From: Prinia subflava
Lineage: Eukaryota; Chordata; Aves; Passeriformes; Cisticolidae
Length of the DNA stretch: 64,000 nucleotides
NCBI RefSeq assembly: GCF_021018805.1
Contig: NC_086254.1
Span: 4,761,001 to 4,825,000 of the forward strand
Reading direction: 5' to 3'
In this document: one piece after another, positions 47,692 through 60,420 of the stretch
Layout: each line of letters begins with the position of its first letter
Numbering within the stretch: the stretch's first letter is position 1
Translations under genes and position numbers: made by a program
The notes under the pieces: model-generated
The model's database searches: none
Told to the model about the DNA's origin: nothing
The model's input: only the letters and a program-made list of their open reading frames with translations

Positions 47692-49079
47692 GTGACTTGA
47701 GTATCCTGAATACACATTTTTGACGGCTTCGGTAGAAGGTGTCATTCCAAGAGTAGTTTCTTCCTAAATAAAAAAAAATAATTCTGTAACTTTCATGTGT
47801 GCACTGTTTCTAGGTGTAGTTATCATAGGCCTAAATTATTTAAACCATAAAGCAGCATCTTGCAGGAAATTTCTATTCCTATGATTTTTTTAAAAAAACA
47901 TATAAATATTTCAAGTCTATGCAAAAGACAAACCCTGAATAAAAACACTATATCACCCATGAGTAGGAGAAGTTATTAAAGGTAGGCACAGGCTGAGTAA
48001 TGAAATGGGGACATCAGGTTCCTCAGAATAGCCTGTTACTAAGGGATGCTGAATCCAAGGTAAAAACTCCTGTTTCTTCTCATTTCTAGTTTTTTCAGAC
48101 CTATTTAACGATGCCTTGAATATCTCCAATCTGATGTTGATGATGGTAGTTACTGTGGATAATGATCAGCTGTTGCAGCGAAAGGATTCACTCAGATTTT
48201 TAATTTAGGAAGCAGAATGCTGATTTTTTTATAAACTTGGCCAGCAAGCAGAAAGCAGGATGATGGCAGACTTGGATGTCACTTTAGTCTTCTATCTGCT
48301 TTCCCAGAGATCAGCAATAGCACTTGGAGATTTAACTGGTTTGGTCAGCATTACCTTTTTCAGCCTTTATATTTCCATAATAGTTCATAAACCTGCAAAT
48401 AATGGGGTGCTCTGGCTGAGCCAAAAATGAGTAATTTCCTTTTTTCTCCACAGTACCTCAGAACTAGTCTGTGAGATTCTCCCCAGTGGAAGAATGAGAC
48501 ATGTAATATACTGGAACCAGGACTCATAAGAGAACCAAAATGAAATTAAAATAATCCTAAAAATTCTGGTTTGATTATTTTTTTCTGCATGTGCAGAGTA
48601 GTCCCTTCATCCTTCATCTGCCCAGTTGCCATTTTTTTAGGTGTTTATTAGAATATGTGCCATTAACTTGCCATCTGTTTTCCACTCCAGGAAATTGGCT
48701 ATTATCATCTGTTTTCTTCCCAAATTATTTGCTATTCCCTCTATGAGACTTTACCCCCTTAAATATGATATTAAATATGGTGTTGATGCAGGCAGAATCA
48801 TCTTGTGCCTGTTCTGTTTTCCTGCTGTTGCTGCAAACAAATGTGAAGAATCTTTCCAAAAAGAAAAATCCTCAAGGATCCTTCATTAGATGTACTCCTG
48901 GGAATTGGTAATAGATACTTGAATATCATTCATTTTAGGAGCAGGATTTTGACGCCTATTAAAATCAAGGTGCACGCTAAATATTTACCCTGTTTGTTTG
49001 GAAATGTGTGTTCCTTTTAACAGAGCTTCTCGTGCAGAGGAAATGCAGAGCTCACCAGAGCAGTGAGGGGTGCTTCACA

Positions 49080-49119
49080 GGGATATCAGGATATCAGGAT
49101 ATCAGGGATATCAGGATAT
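49080..49119. repeat. GGATATCA tandem repeat
   Basis: Four copies of an 8-9-bp unit containing the palindrome GATATC, with one extra G. Tandem EcoRV-type palindromes; likely recent expansion. Confidence 0.9.
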
Positions 49120-52100
49120 ATTTGTTTGCACAGAATTTATCCCCTCATTTCCCAGTTCCCAAACGATGCTGTGCAGGCCCTTGGCTGGCCTGGTGCAGGA
49201 GCAGATGGTGCTGCAAGAAGAGTTCTGGGGGCCAAGGCTTGCAGCAAGCAGGAGGAAAAAAAAAAGGAAATGTTAATTTAGGAACTCAAAAATCCCCTGA
49301 TAAAGAGAAGGGAGAAATGCCAACGGGAAGAACACAGTAGTGTTGCTCTAAAAGTGGTGTTCTAAGCTCAGACCTAGGACTGGAGCTGTCCTGATCTCAT
49401 CTGTGCAAAGTCTATAAAACCCAATTGCTCTGATATCTGGAATTTAAATAACTAGAAACTTTTATGTCTGGTCTTGTCTTGCTTTTAGCTTTCTTTACAG
49501 CAGGAAAAACTGTCCAAGTCAGTGATAAGGAACCATTTTATTTGGGGAGGAGTTTGAACCACCACCCAAGAATGATGTCATTCCTGACACTATTCATATC
49601 CTGATTGGAAATCTGCAATGGTGAAAGAAGTATGTATTAGGAATGCTGTATCTTTATAAACCTATTAAGCATTGTTTTAGGTGTTCTAAAACAAGTCTTG
49701 GCATGTAGAGCAGCTTGCTGGGTTTAGAGAAGACTGATACACTTTTTAGCTGTAAAAAAAAATCATATACTCAGAGCATCTGGTAAAGTGATAGTGCTCG
49801 GATTTTAGGCTACAGTGCCTTTTTTAAAAAATGTATTTAAAATGGAAAAGGTACCAAGGTCTTTGCAGGTAAAATCCAACACTGTACTTTAAAACTTTAA
49901 AGGAGAAAAGACTTGGAAGCATCTGAAAAGGAAGTGGATTGTTAGAGTTGCTTGAGAATTTCTTTTGCTGTCTGTTTAGGTAATCATAATTAAAAAATGC
50001 CTGAATGATCTTAATAACACATGATTCAACTGACAAGCACTAATTGCTCTCTATCAGGCCAAGAGAAGATGAATGTTGTCAAGAAAACCACAAGTCAGAC
50101 AAGCTGATTCTCTTCTCGTCTGACACCATGTTCCCATGTACAAACCAGTTTTTACTGGAGTCTTTCCAACATCAAAAGAAAATCCTTGCCTTCCCATTAA
50201 TTTTCGTTGCTGGCAGGCTCGAGCTGTTTGTGACGAGTTACTTTCGTTACTATTGCTGGGCTGCTCATGCTCAGGGTTGTGCAAAGGCAAAAATGTAAAC
50301 AGGTTTCTCAACTTCTCCTTATCTTTGGAGTTAAACTGAGCACATTCTTACACTGAAATGTAAAGCATTAGGGATTAAAAAACCTTATTTTTTTTAATTG
50401 TCAGAGCGATCCTTTTCTTTTTTTTTCTTTGCCCTGCAATGCGCAGTGCACTGGGCCAGGTAGGATGGCATTATTTTTCTTCAAAGATCTTATTTTTTTA
50501 AGACAACCTATGCAAATGATGTCGTTGCAGTGAAAAATCCCAGTTTTGTATAGCAGATGCTATCTGGCAGGATTTCCTGCTAGGTGATGTATATCTAGTG
50601 CCATTTTTTTCTTTTGTTTTAAAGATGCCCTTTTTTGTCTGTGCTCTAGTCAAATGAAAAACTTGTCCTTTGTTGCTTGACTTTACTGCATTTCTTGATT
50701 TAGATACAAGCAGTAGGATATATTCCACATTGTTTCATACTTTCCATTTATATTTGGAGATAGGTTGCTACATGGTATTGTAAGGGCAGGGGTCACTTGG
50801 GCAATCATCTACCCAGATAAGTCTAATGACCTTTCATATAAACAAGGCTTAAAAAACTGTGCCTGCTTTAAATTCTAACTTAGTCACTCCAGTGTTAATT
50901 TTGAAGGGAGATCATGTTTTGTTTTAATGTAGGTGTGAGACTCTTAAAAAAAATAAAACCCAAGAAACCCTGGCATCTTTCTGTAAACAGAATATCTCCT
51001 TTAACCAGATATTTTAAGTTGGATCATTAAACCTCTCCCCAGAGCTCAGTACTGCCAATTCATCTTTTAATTAGTTTTTCTGAGGAAGAGGGATATTGAC
51101 TTGGTTGTGAATGCACCCTGCTCTCTGGAAGGACTTTAACTCAATCCACTCTCTGGTTTTATGGAGAAGAACTCAGCTCCTTAAAACTTCACCGTGATTC
51201 TCAAACTTCAGTTCTTAACCAGCAGTGCCAGTTATCAATCTTTGGATACTTCCCTGGCATATTTGAGGACAGTTTTAAATATCTGATGGCCACCTTTAGG
51301 GTGTCTGGAGACAGGGAATCTCAAAAGACTTTGTGCAAGTTGAAACTGAGAATTGTCACTCAAATTTGGCACTTTAAAACAGAGTCCCCTGTCAGCACCT
51401 TGGTGCTAAACCTGGTATGGAACCAGAGTGTAATGAACTCCTTTTCCTCACCAGATTGGTTTGCTGGTAAAAAAACCCCAAAATCCTTGCTAAAGGGTAA
51501 TTTTGAAGTGCAGAGGGAAGGATGGGTGATGAGCATGTGAAGGGAGCACTGAGCATTCCTGACTTATTTTCCAGCAATTCCCAATTCCCCCCTATTTACA
51601 GGGTCACCCTTACAGATGTTGTTCCCCAGTGCTTGGCTCACTGACAGTAGGAATAAGTAAATAAATCAGAGTAGAGAGGCAAGACCACGAACTGACAGTG
51701 GGTTGATTTGTCATTTCAAATCTTCCGAAAACAAAAAAGTACCTGTGTTTCTGTGTCAAAACTATTATCAAATCTAGCTGAAATTATAATAATCTCTGAC
51801 AGTTTAACAACATCAAGGGTTATAAAAAGCATCACGGGTAAGTTCCTTTTCTCAATTTTTGCATGTGATGGGGGAACAACAAATTCCCTTTTTCCTCAAA
51901 TGGTGCCCAGTGCTGCTGGTGCTGCACTCCCAGGGATGAAGGGATGTTTTCAAATTGAAGGGCAGAGCCCTGTGCTGTCAGCTGGAGTTGATCCTTTCAG
52001 GGCAGCATCAGGAGAGGATTTGTTTGTTCCTACTTCTGAGTTTCCTGCAGAAAATAATGAGAACCCTGGAGTCTGTCCTGCAATGACAAAATCCTTTGCT

Positions 52101-52720
52101 TCTGTAAAAAAGTGAACAACTATTTAAAAAAGAACAGCGGGGAGGAGGAGGGATTAGCATGGAGACTGTAACTGTGTTACCTGTAAAGCACCAGCCAGTC
52201 ATGGGGTATTCTGAAAATAGCTGTGATCAAATCTAGTTTCAATTTTTCACAGTGGTGTAGATAGGATAATTCTGGCATGTATTTGAGTAAAGTATATTTA
52301 ATATCGCTCTGGCAGCTTCTGCTGTACAGAACAGAGCGGTGTTGGGGTATCTGTAACATCAGAGCTCTTACATTTTGTGACTATAATTTTTTGCAGTGGG
52401 TTATTGAAGAAATAACTTGGCAGTTTATTCATGGACTTTCTAGAAAGTCCTGAAGGCAGATATGAGTCTGCTCCTGAGGAGCAGCTCTCCCCAGTGGGCT
52501 GGGGTGGGCTGAGCTTTGCTTGTCCCCAGTCCCAGCCACGCAGAGGGCGCTGGCAGCGCTGCCATGTGTGGGTGACACGGTGTCCCTGCAGCGGGGCTGT
52601 CCCCATGCCCAGGACAGCTGCACGGCAGCCCTGCAGGTGCTGAGGTGTCCGTGTGTGCCTCTGGAACACCATCAGTGTGTGGTGAACGCGTTCCTGGGCA
52701 CGGCACAGCCAGCAGGGGCG

Positions 52721-52760
52721 GTGATAAGCAGTGATAAGCAGTGATAAGCAGTGATAAGCA
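52721..52760. repeat. Four tandem GATA motifs (GTGATAAGCA x4)
   Basis: Four perfect copies of a 10-bp unit, each with TGATAAG, which fits the WGATAR consensus of GATA factors. The 10-bp period places all four sites on the same face of the DNA helix. It may be a chance microsatellite or a homotypic binding cluster. Confidence 0.9.
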
Positions 52761-55700
52761 GTGCCATCTAGGGCTGAGCCTGGCCAGGAGCTCCTCCTCA
52801 CAGCCCTGCATGAGCACTCAGCCCCAGCCCAGCTCTGGAGGGTGTCCAAGGGCACAGTGTGTCATTGCTCACACAGAAATACGGTTTTATTTAGATGATA
52901 ATGTGTATTTTGAAGGTACTGAACAGCACACCCTGAATCCTAGTAAGAACTTCTAATCCTCCTGTTACATCCTGTGCCAGGGAAAGGGTGTTTTTGCTGG
53001 GTCTGTGATGTTTCCTGAAGTCTGGGGTGTTCCATGGTGTGTAGGGAGGGGATGAGGCATTTAAGTTGTTCTTCAGAACCAGAGGATGTTACCTGCTGCA
53101 TGTGGGAGAACTTCTGCTTGAGGAAAAGTTACTGCATGTATTAGAGGAGGAATAATGGAGTTTGATCATACGGTTGAGGAGACCTGCCCACACCAGTCAC
53201 TGGGTATCCTGTCTGGCTCTTGATGGCACTGCAAACCTTATCTTTTTTGGAGGTGGGATTGGAATTCAAAATTTCATCCTTTCCACGGGGCAACGTGATT
53301 GAAGTTGAGAGCAGCAGAGGCCTCTCACAGCGCATTCATGTTTATGCCACGCATCTCCATTCCTCCTGCTTTGCAACCGAGGCATTCCTTAGGGGCAAAG
53401 TCTGTGGAAAAGTCAACTGCAGAACTGACCCAGAAGGAAAAAAAATTTGTTTTGCAGATGAGATTTGTGTGTAGCTCTGAGGGAACTCATTAAACCTGAC
53501 AGCAGATGCTCTGCTCTTGTCAGCACCATCCAGAAAGGCCTTGTGGTTTAGGCCTTGGATTGCAGATTTCCACAAACACCCACATTATTTTAGGGTAAGG
53601 AGCTGAGGGAGGTGCCAGTGTTGAAGTCTGTCCTGGCCTCCTGTGCCCAAACTGCCCAGTGTGGGACCCACTCTGCAGTTCTGGTGCTTGCTGGGGCCAC
53701 TGGAGCCCAGGCTTTGCACAGAGGTGTGGAGGGCACAGCCAGCCCTGTGTGTGCCCCATCCACACACAAAGTGCTGCCTTTCTTCAGCACTTCCCATCTG
53801 CTGGGGCTGCCTGTGGGCAGGCTTAGGTTTGCATTAATTTTCAGCAATGTTTAAGGTTCAAATGACTCTAACTTACAACACCAAAATCATACTTTAGTGG
53901 ACAGAAACTTCCCAAAATGCTGAGCAGCCTGTGCCACCTTCTGTTGCCAAATTATAGCAGGATGTACAATGGGCTGTGGGATTTATTTTTTTTTCTTCTG
54001 GGAGGTTTTTCTGGGTGGAAAACCCTCACTGTGGTGAAGGAATGTGGTGACTTTATGTGAGGAGAGGGGCTGGAGGAACAGAGCCACATCTGTCAGGTGC
54101 AGCTTGTGCTCTGCAGTTCTTGTGAATTCTGTGGGCTTGAAGGGCCCCTTCTGACCCAGGTACCCAACCTTTGTTCAACTTTCAGTTCATATTGAAAATT
54201 ACTCATTTTCCAAGGAATTTACTTGCCTTTTGGTTGTGTGCTTTAGCCAGGGGGTTGACAGTGAGCTCAACCTACTTTAAAGGTAGTTATTTTAGAGGTG
54301 CCCTCCACCCCTCCCCAAAGCAGCAAGCGTGGTTTGCCTTGGCATTCCAGATCCCTGCTTCTTTCTGTTGGAATTTCTCTATTTGCTAGCTTCAGGCTTG
54401 CTGATTTCCTTATTTATTTAAATTTTTTTAACCCTTCAATTTTTTTTCCTCTGAAAAGAACTGGTCTAAACTTCTTCAGCGTGTTCTCTCTTGGCTCTCC
54501 TGATCAAATGACTAAAGGCTGGAGTGGGAAGAATGTCTGGCCTTCAAGTCTGTGATCTGCTGATTCATAGATAAATATCCTATAAAATACATAGTTGAGC
54601 TGCTCTAAGTTTAGGGCTGAATATTCTTTCATGATCTGTTTGGGAAAGCAGCCACAACTTGAGTCAGACTTTCCAGTTCAGTGTGTCTTGGTTCCAGTAT
54701 GATTCAGTTCATCAGCCTGGCTGAAAGTGAAGTCCTGGTTCTTGCTCCTGTGTGCTGAACTCATCCAAGTGCCCTTGCACTGTTTGCAGAGCCAGGTGAG
54801 CCAGCCCTGATATCCCCCTGGCAAAGCTGCATCACTGTGGGCCTCAAACAGAAATATTTGTGATCCTGGAGCATTTGAAACTCATCTTCACAGGGGTCCA
54901 ATTAAATAAATTAGGCCTGGATTTGAAGTATTAAAAAGAAAGGTCTGTCTATCAAACTGTTTAGGAGTATGGGCAGAGAAAAGCCCAGAAATTCTTTTCC
55001 CCTCCTTTTTTTCCCCTGCCCCCAAAAGGGAAGTTTGGAGAGGAACTGGTCTGTGTGTTTGGTTTTCTGTGGTGAAGAAAATAAATGTTATTGTAAAATT
55101 TGCACTTGTGGGGAAAAAGAGAAAAGAGAATAATAAGGATGAGTGCTGAACACAGTGATACATGGTCTCTGCTTGGGTTTTTTGTGGAAAAAAATAATTA
55201 TGTAGCAAAATAAATTATGTACAGTCTGAGAAGCACTTGTTTTCTTTCTTGATCTTGTTAAAGCATTTCTTAACACAATGCCTTTTTTCTCAAGTATTAG
55301 CATTAATTACTGAAAATGTTAATAGGTTTTGTGGATTTTACAAGTGGGAAGACTAGCAACAACCTGATATTTCAAAAGAAAATAATATTCCATCCTCTAG
55401 ATTCAAAGATAATTCAAGAAAGTAATAAAGCTTGTGAAATCATATGGAAGAAAGCTTTATGTCACTTCACTCCTTCATCAGATAGAAAGCAAATACCTCA
55501 TTTCATTGGCCAGAACTCTGTGTCTTGGAAATGACCCTGTAATTTTTTATTTTGCAAGTCCCTGACTTTCCTGCATTTCGGTGGTCTCTTCCCTCCCCTC
55601 CTGGAGCAGAAATCTCCCCTCTCTGAGTCTCAGGGTGTTCTGGCACTCGGGGCTGCTGCTTCCTGCAGCCCCAGCCACCACTCTGTAAATCACACACTGC

Positions 55701-58700
55701 AGGGCTTCATTAAAAATTTGGAGAACCATCTTCTGACTGGGCTGATGATCTCATTTTATCCATACATGGGACTTATTAAATAAATACCTTTGAAGCATAG
55801 GAAACCGTCTGGGAACCGACTTGTGTTTCTTCCTCTGCTCTGTTATCTTGATTGGTAGGACAGAAGTCCTGAAAATATTTTCTAAGGGAAATATACATTG
55901 GAAATAAAGCAATGCTATTCTTAGCTCTCTTTACAAACTTCCTACTTTCTTTTTTTTTTTTCTTTTTTTTTCTTTTCCCATGTGACTTTGCTGTTCTTCA
56001 GGTGCTTTAACTTTGCCTGTACCCTGATTTCCCCCGAGGGGAGGATTTGGTGAAGTCCTGAGCACGTTTCAGACCCGACTCCAAGGCAACAGGAGGTTTT
56101 CCAAGAACTAATTCCGGCCGTTTCTGTGAGAGTCCTTGTCAGCACATTTTTTGGTGTAATGAAACGATGAATAAACCCGAGTATTTCTGGTAACAGTGGT
56201 ACACCACACCTCTAGGGAGCCTGTTCGTTCAGGAAGGGTGCTTTGGAGACTGGGGAATTGCACATCTCGTGCACGTTTGTGCCTCGGTCAGGAGGAATGG
56301 GCTAGGACAGAAGCTCTTGGGAGTGAGCTCTTGTTTCACCAGGAAAAGACCCAGCCTCTCACCTTCTGTTGTTAGCTGGGAGTCAGAGCCATGAAACCTG
56401 AGTGAAGGTGTCATCTCCTGAGGTTTGGGCTCCTCTGGAGGCAGCCAGAGCAGAGATCCTGCTGTTGTGGGCACATGGCATGGGAGGAATCTCCAGCGTG
56501 GTGCTGGGTGTCCTGCCTGAGGAGGACCTGTCACCATCCTGTGCCCTCATCCCGGCACAGCACTGGGGCTCCCCATGGATGAGGTTCCCCATCATGACCT
56601 CCAGTGCTGTACCAGCTTTCCAATGAAAATGCCCCTTCTGAGCACCCCAAGGAATGATTTGGGCTGTTCCTCCCTAATTCAGACCCTCCCAGTTCAGCCT
56701 GTGTCACTCTTTGCTTTAGCAGAGTGTTGCTTGCAGCACATGAGCTCTTGGTTGCTACACCTTGTAGAAGGCCCCTGTGTTAGTAAAGCCAACAAGTGCT
56801 TTGCACAAGGATGTAGCTACTCATCCAAGCCTTGATTTTTACATTTTGGTGTTGTTACCTGTGCAAAGCCAGCCTCTGTATTTAACAGAGGGAGCAGCAG
56901 CTGGAAAGCTCCCGAGGAAGAGGAGGAGGAGGAACCAAGCACCCAGCATTTAGCATTGCTGCACGCTGTGTTCTGGACTTCCCAAATTGGATTGAACGTT
57001 TTGATTGAAAAGATTGTCAGCACTATGCAAATGAGAGGCAGAAGTGAAAGTGCATCTCGTGCAAGTAATTCCTATGTAGATAATTTGCCATAAAAATTTA
57101 TATTGCAGTCCTTAAAACCTTCAGAGATTTATTCTGTCTAGGGAAAGGTGATTTATATGGTATTAAAACACTTTTTATGTTCCAGTCCTTTAGATTTAAT
57201 GTTTATTGCCTATAAAAATGAAATCTTCCTGTGGATATTTAAAAGTTTTGGTACTGTGTGAAATATATATTCAGCTTAGAATCTGAAATGCTTTAGAGAT
57301 GCAGTAAATAAGTGATGGAGTGTTACCTCAGGTTCACCAGCCTCGGCAGTCCAGCCTTACTCCAGGGCTGAATCCATTATGAAGGTGGCATTCTGCCTAC
57401 CTTAGACATACGGTGAAGGAGAGCATGTCATGACAGAAGTAATGTGTGATTTTGTCATTCTGTTTTGGCTGACTATTTAGAGCACTTTGTATATTTGGTT
57501 TATTTGACTGATGTGCATAGTCAGTATGAAAATGCAGCAGTAGCTTTATTCCTTACCCACAAAGGGCTGGATTAAAGCACAAGATTGGGGCACACTGCAG
57601 GAGTGTCAAAAGAAGGAAAGGCATTTTGCATCATTTCTCTAAATATCCTCTGCCCGTTGTGATGGGGGAGCAGGGCTGGCAGTGCAGGGCTGCTGCAGTC
57701 CCTGTGGATAGCTGGGCAAGGAGGATCCATTTCTCATCTAACTGGTGGTGATTTTTGCTAGCTCTGTTGTTCTCTGGGCAGAGACACAGAAGAAACTGTA
57801 CTGCTGTGAAAGCATGATTCCCAACCTCACCCTCTCCCCTTTTATCACGGAGAATTTTTTAGAGCATAATCTATCTGTCTAGAAATGTATCAAATACAAA
57901 GCATGGAGCACAGAGCAGCAGATCAAGTGAGGCTTTACACAAAAATAGGAAAGTGTGTGTAGGTGGTTGTTTTGCCTTGTAGCTTCTGTAATGGTGGTGC
58001 CCTGGAGAAGTAACTGAGGTAACACACTTTGCTTCTTCCCAAACATTTCCCAGCATGGCAGGGTCCATCCCACAGCAAACCTGAGCCAGTTCTGCCCTAA
58101 GCAGTGTCCTGCTGAGTGAAAGGCTTTGGGGATTTTTCTTCTGCAGCTGCAGGTGGTGGATGGCTGCACATGGAGCATGAAAATTCAAGACTGATTTGCA
58201 GTCAGGTACCTCATACACCCAGAGATGATGCGCGGAACAGCGCTGGGGGCTCACCAGCAGTGCTTCGTTCACATCAACCAGCAGCAGCTGTCCCATCCCA
58301 AACTGCTGTTTTCTAGCAGGAATCTAACATTCCTGTGGGTGCCTGGCTGGATTCCCCTGCAGCCCCAAGCCCCGGCGTTCTCACACCTCTGCCTCCTCCC
58401 GTGTGGGAAGGGATGGGATGGAACCGGGCTGTCGCAACGCCGGGCAGCCGAGGGGATGGCAGCGGTTCAAGAGGAACTCTGCTGAAACTTCCCAGGGCTG
58501 GAGCTGTCTGTGCCCTGGCACGTGAGAGCCAAGGAAGCCTTGGAGTGGCAGTAAAAGTCAGGGATGTAAATGCAGCACTTGATGCTGCATGTTCAGCAGA
58601 GGTGTTTTGTGTTTTGTTTGGTGTGTAGGGGTGAAGCCAAGGTGTCCTGAGTTCTTGGTGGGTAAGGCAGCTCTCAGAATGGGACAGACAACAAAACCAA

Positions 58701-59943
58701 AGAAGTGTCAGAATAAAACCTTGGTTTGAAAAATACACAACCAGCCAACCTCCCAACAAAACCTAACACACCCCTCCCCTCCATTTTCATTCTGGTCTGC
58801 AGAAGAACTTTGGGAAGCCAGGATTGTATCCTAAATGTCTTTTTGCCAGGTGTTATGAAAGAATTGCCTATGGGGTTGAGAAATATGATTTACCTAAACT
58901 TAAATGAAAAACAAAAGCTGAGAAAATGCTCAGGCATTACCTGGTGGTTGTTGGTCTTGGTTCCCTCATTCTCCAGGTTTACATCTCTAAGCTGAGGTGA
59001 CTGCTGCATTTCAGGCTTTCTCTTCCCCCAGTTCTGAGGATCCAAGAATTTTCTGCAAGGTGTTCCCAGTCCTCTGCTGTGTCCATAATGCAAAAATTAA
59101 ACTCTCACATTTTTTGTGTACTGAAATCTCAAAATACTTAAGAAGTTTTAGGCTCTCTGGGATGTTGCTGTTAGAGCAGGTGTCTTTGTGTAGAACAAAA
59201 AAAAATCACTGTTTTATTTAGATTAACCTTTGTACTTTATCACCCAGATACATTTCCAAAACCCAGCTCTGGTGGTCTGATAATTCCATGGTTTTGTGGA
59301 GTTTCATATTTGTTCACTCGCTGCTTGTGCCATGAGCTTCGTTGCTACATGTACACCCAGAAATGAGTTTTCTTTTAAATAAATAGATGTTCCTTAGCTA
59401 CATCTTTTTTTCATCTTCTCCTAATCATGAAGGATCTAAACTGAGCAAGAAAGAAAATCAGTTTCAGAGTGAAACCTCCATCGTTTGATACAATGTGTAG
59501 CATGTTGTGTCATCTCAAAAAGGCATTTTTGGATCAGTTTCATACTGTCAGGCCTGGGGCTTTATAGCGTTCTGTTGGTTTTCTCAGCAGAAGCGTTTGC
59601 TGGCATTTGGATGAGGGTGTCCAACCTCTTGTCTGCATATATGAAAGCTAAAATCTGGCTTCTCTTCAAGAGTGTCTCGATAAAAGATGAGGTCCTAGAG
59701 GCAATGAATCTGAGAGAGTAGCTCGGAGGTAATCCAGTTATTTATTTGTGGTTTGCTGAAAAGGCACATGGGGATGGAGAATGGCAGCAGTGACTTCAGG
59801 CTCCTCTAAAAATCCGCAGTTTGCTGCTCTAGGTCACAAAATTCAGTACTGGTTTGGGGTCAGAAATGTGTTTCTGATTCAAGACCTAATAGGAATATTG
59901 CTCATGAGGACCTGACTTTTGTTCCTAAAGGACTCTGATAATC
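52761..59943. other. Intron 1, mixed composition, no exon seen
   Basis: Background intron with a pyrimidine run near 55948-55979 and a GGA run near 56914-56933. Frames at 52298-52855, 53520-53854, 57871-58296 and 58313-58759 lack domains and splice-site support. Confidence 0.5.
55948..55979. repeat. Poly-T/CT pyrimidine tract
   Basis: CTTTCTTTTTTTTTTTTCTT-type run of about 30 bp. It is followed by ...CCCATGTG with no AG at a suitable distance, so I do not read it as a splice acceptor. Its reverse could be the A-tail of an old retroelement. Confidence 0.8.
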
Positions 59944-60002
59944 TTAGAATCATGAAACAGTTGGCTTGGAAGGCATCTTGAAGATCAATCATCTACTTAG
60001 TT
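59944..60002 (-). mobile_element. CR1 LINE 3'-end fragment (reverse orientation)
   Basis: TTAGAATCATGAAACAGTTG, GCTTGGAAGGCATCTTGAAG and ATCAATCATCTACTTAG follow the order of the reversed avian CR1 3' UTR (AGAATCATAGAAT...GGTTGGAAGGGACCTT...AAGATCATCTAGTT). Divergence is clear, so the insertion is old. No coding part remains. Confidence 0.7.
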
Positions 60003-60315
60003 TCAGCCACAGCAAAAGAGAGGGGAGGTATTTCCATTTTATCAGAAAGTGGTGCTCTTTATTTCAGTTTTCATACAGGAGAGAGAGATGTGTGTGCATT
60101 TCTATATGGACTGAAAATCGCTGTATGACAGAGTGCCTGGCAAAGACACAAACATCAATGATTTCTTGGTAATGAGATCACTTGTGTCCCTGGTACATCA
60201 TCTACCTCCCCAAACTGTCGGGAAGCAAAAATTACCCTATTGGAGATAACTGTATTTGTAGTTTCTTTCTGAGCGTGGGGAGGGAATGAAGTAATCTGTT
60301 CCATCAGCTTGTAAA

Positions 60316-60420
60316 ACTGAGCTAATTAACAGACAATCAGCGCTGATTGAGACAGCTGCATTCTTTACTGCGGGATTGTAAACACAGAGTCTTCACAGAA
60401 TTGTTTTTACTGCCCTAAAG
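60316..60420. promoter_or_regulatory. Possible homeodomain-rich regulatory element with a 16-bp palindrome
   Basis: CAATCAGCGCTGATTG at 60334-60349 is a perfect palindrome. Just before it lies GAGCTAATTAAC (homeodomain core TAATTA) and just after it GAGACAGCTGC (E-box CAGCTG). TGATTG resembles PBX and inverted CCAAT-like cores. The dense motif arrangement suggests an enhancer, but conservation was not testable here. Confidence 0.35.

Larger units (their letters stand above)
43621..52720. other. Intron 1, AT-rich part, no confirmed exon
   Basis: Background AT-rich sequence with simple repeats near 47625-47691 and 49080-49119 and a possible poison exon at 44112-44159. Two further AG/GT junctions with good pyrimidine tracts, at 48640/48641 and 49979/49980, have weak donors (GTGTTT, GTAATC). 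A GC-richer patch lies at about 46540-46810. Confidence 0.5.

Noticed and set aside
49960..49990. AG/GTAATC junction at 49979/49980 as a second strong ratchet point
   Set aside because: The pyrimidine tract is good but GTAATC is a poor donor, so it was kept only as a note within the intron description.
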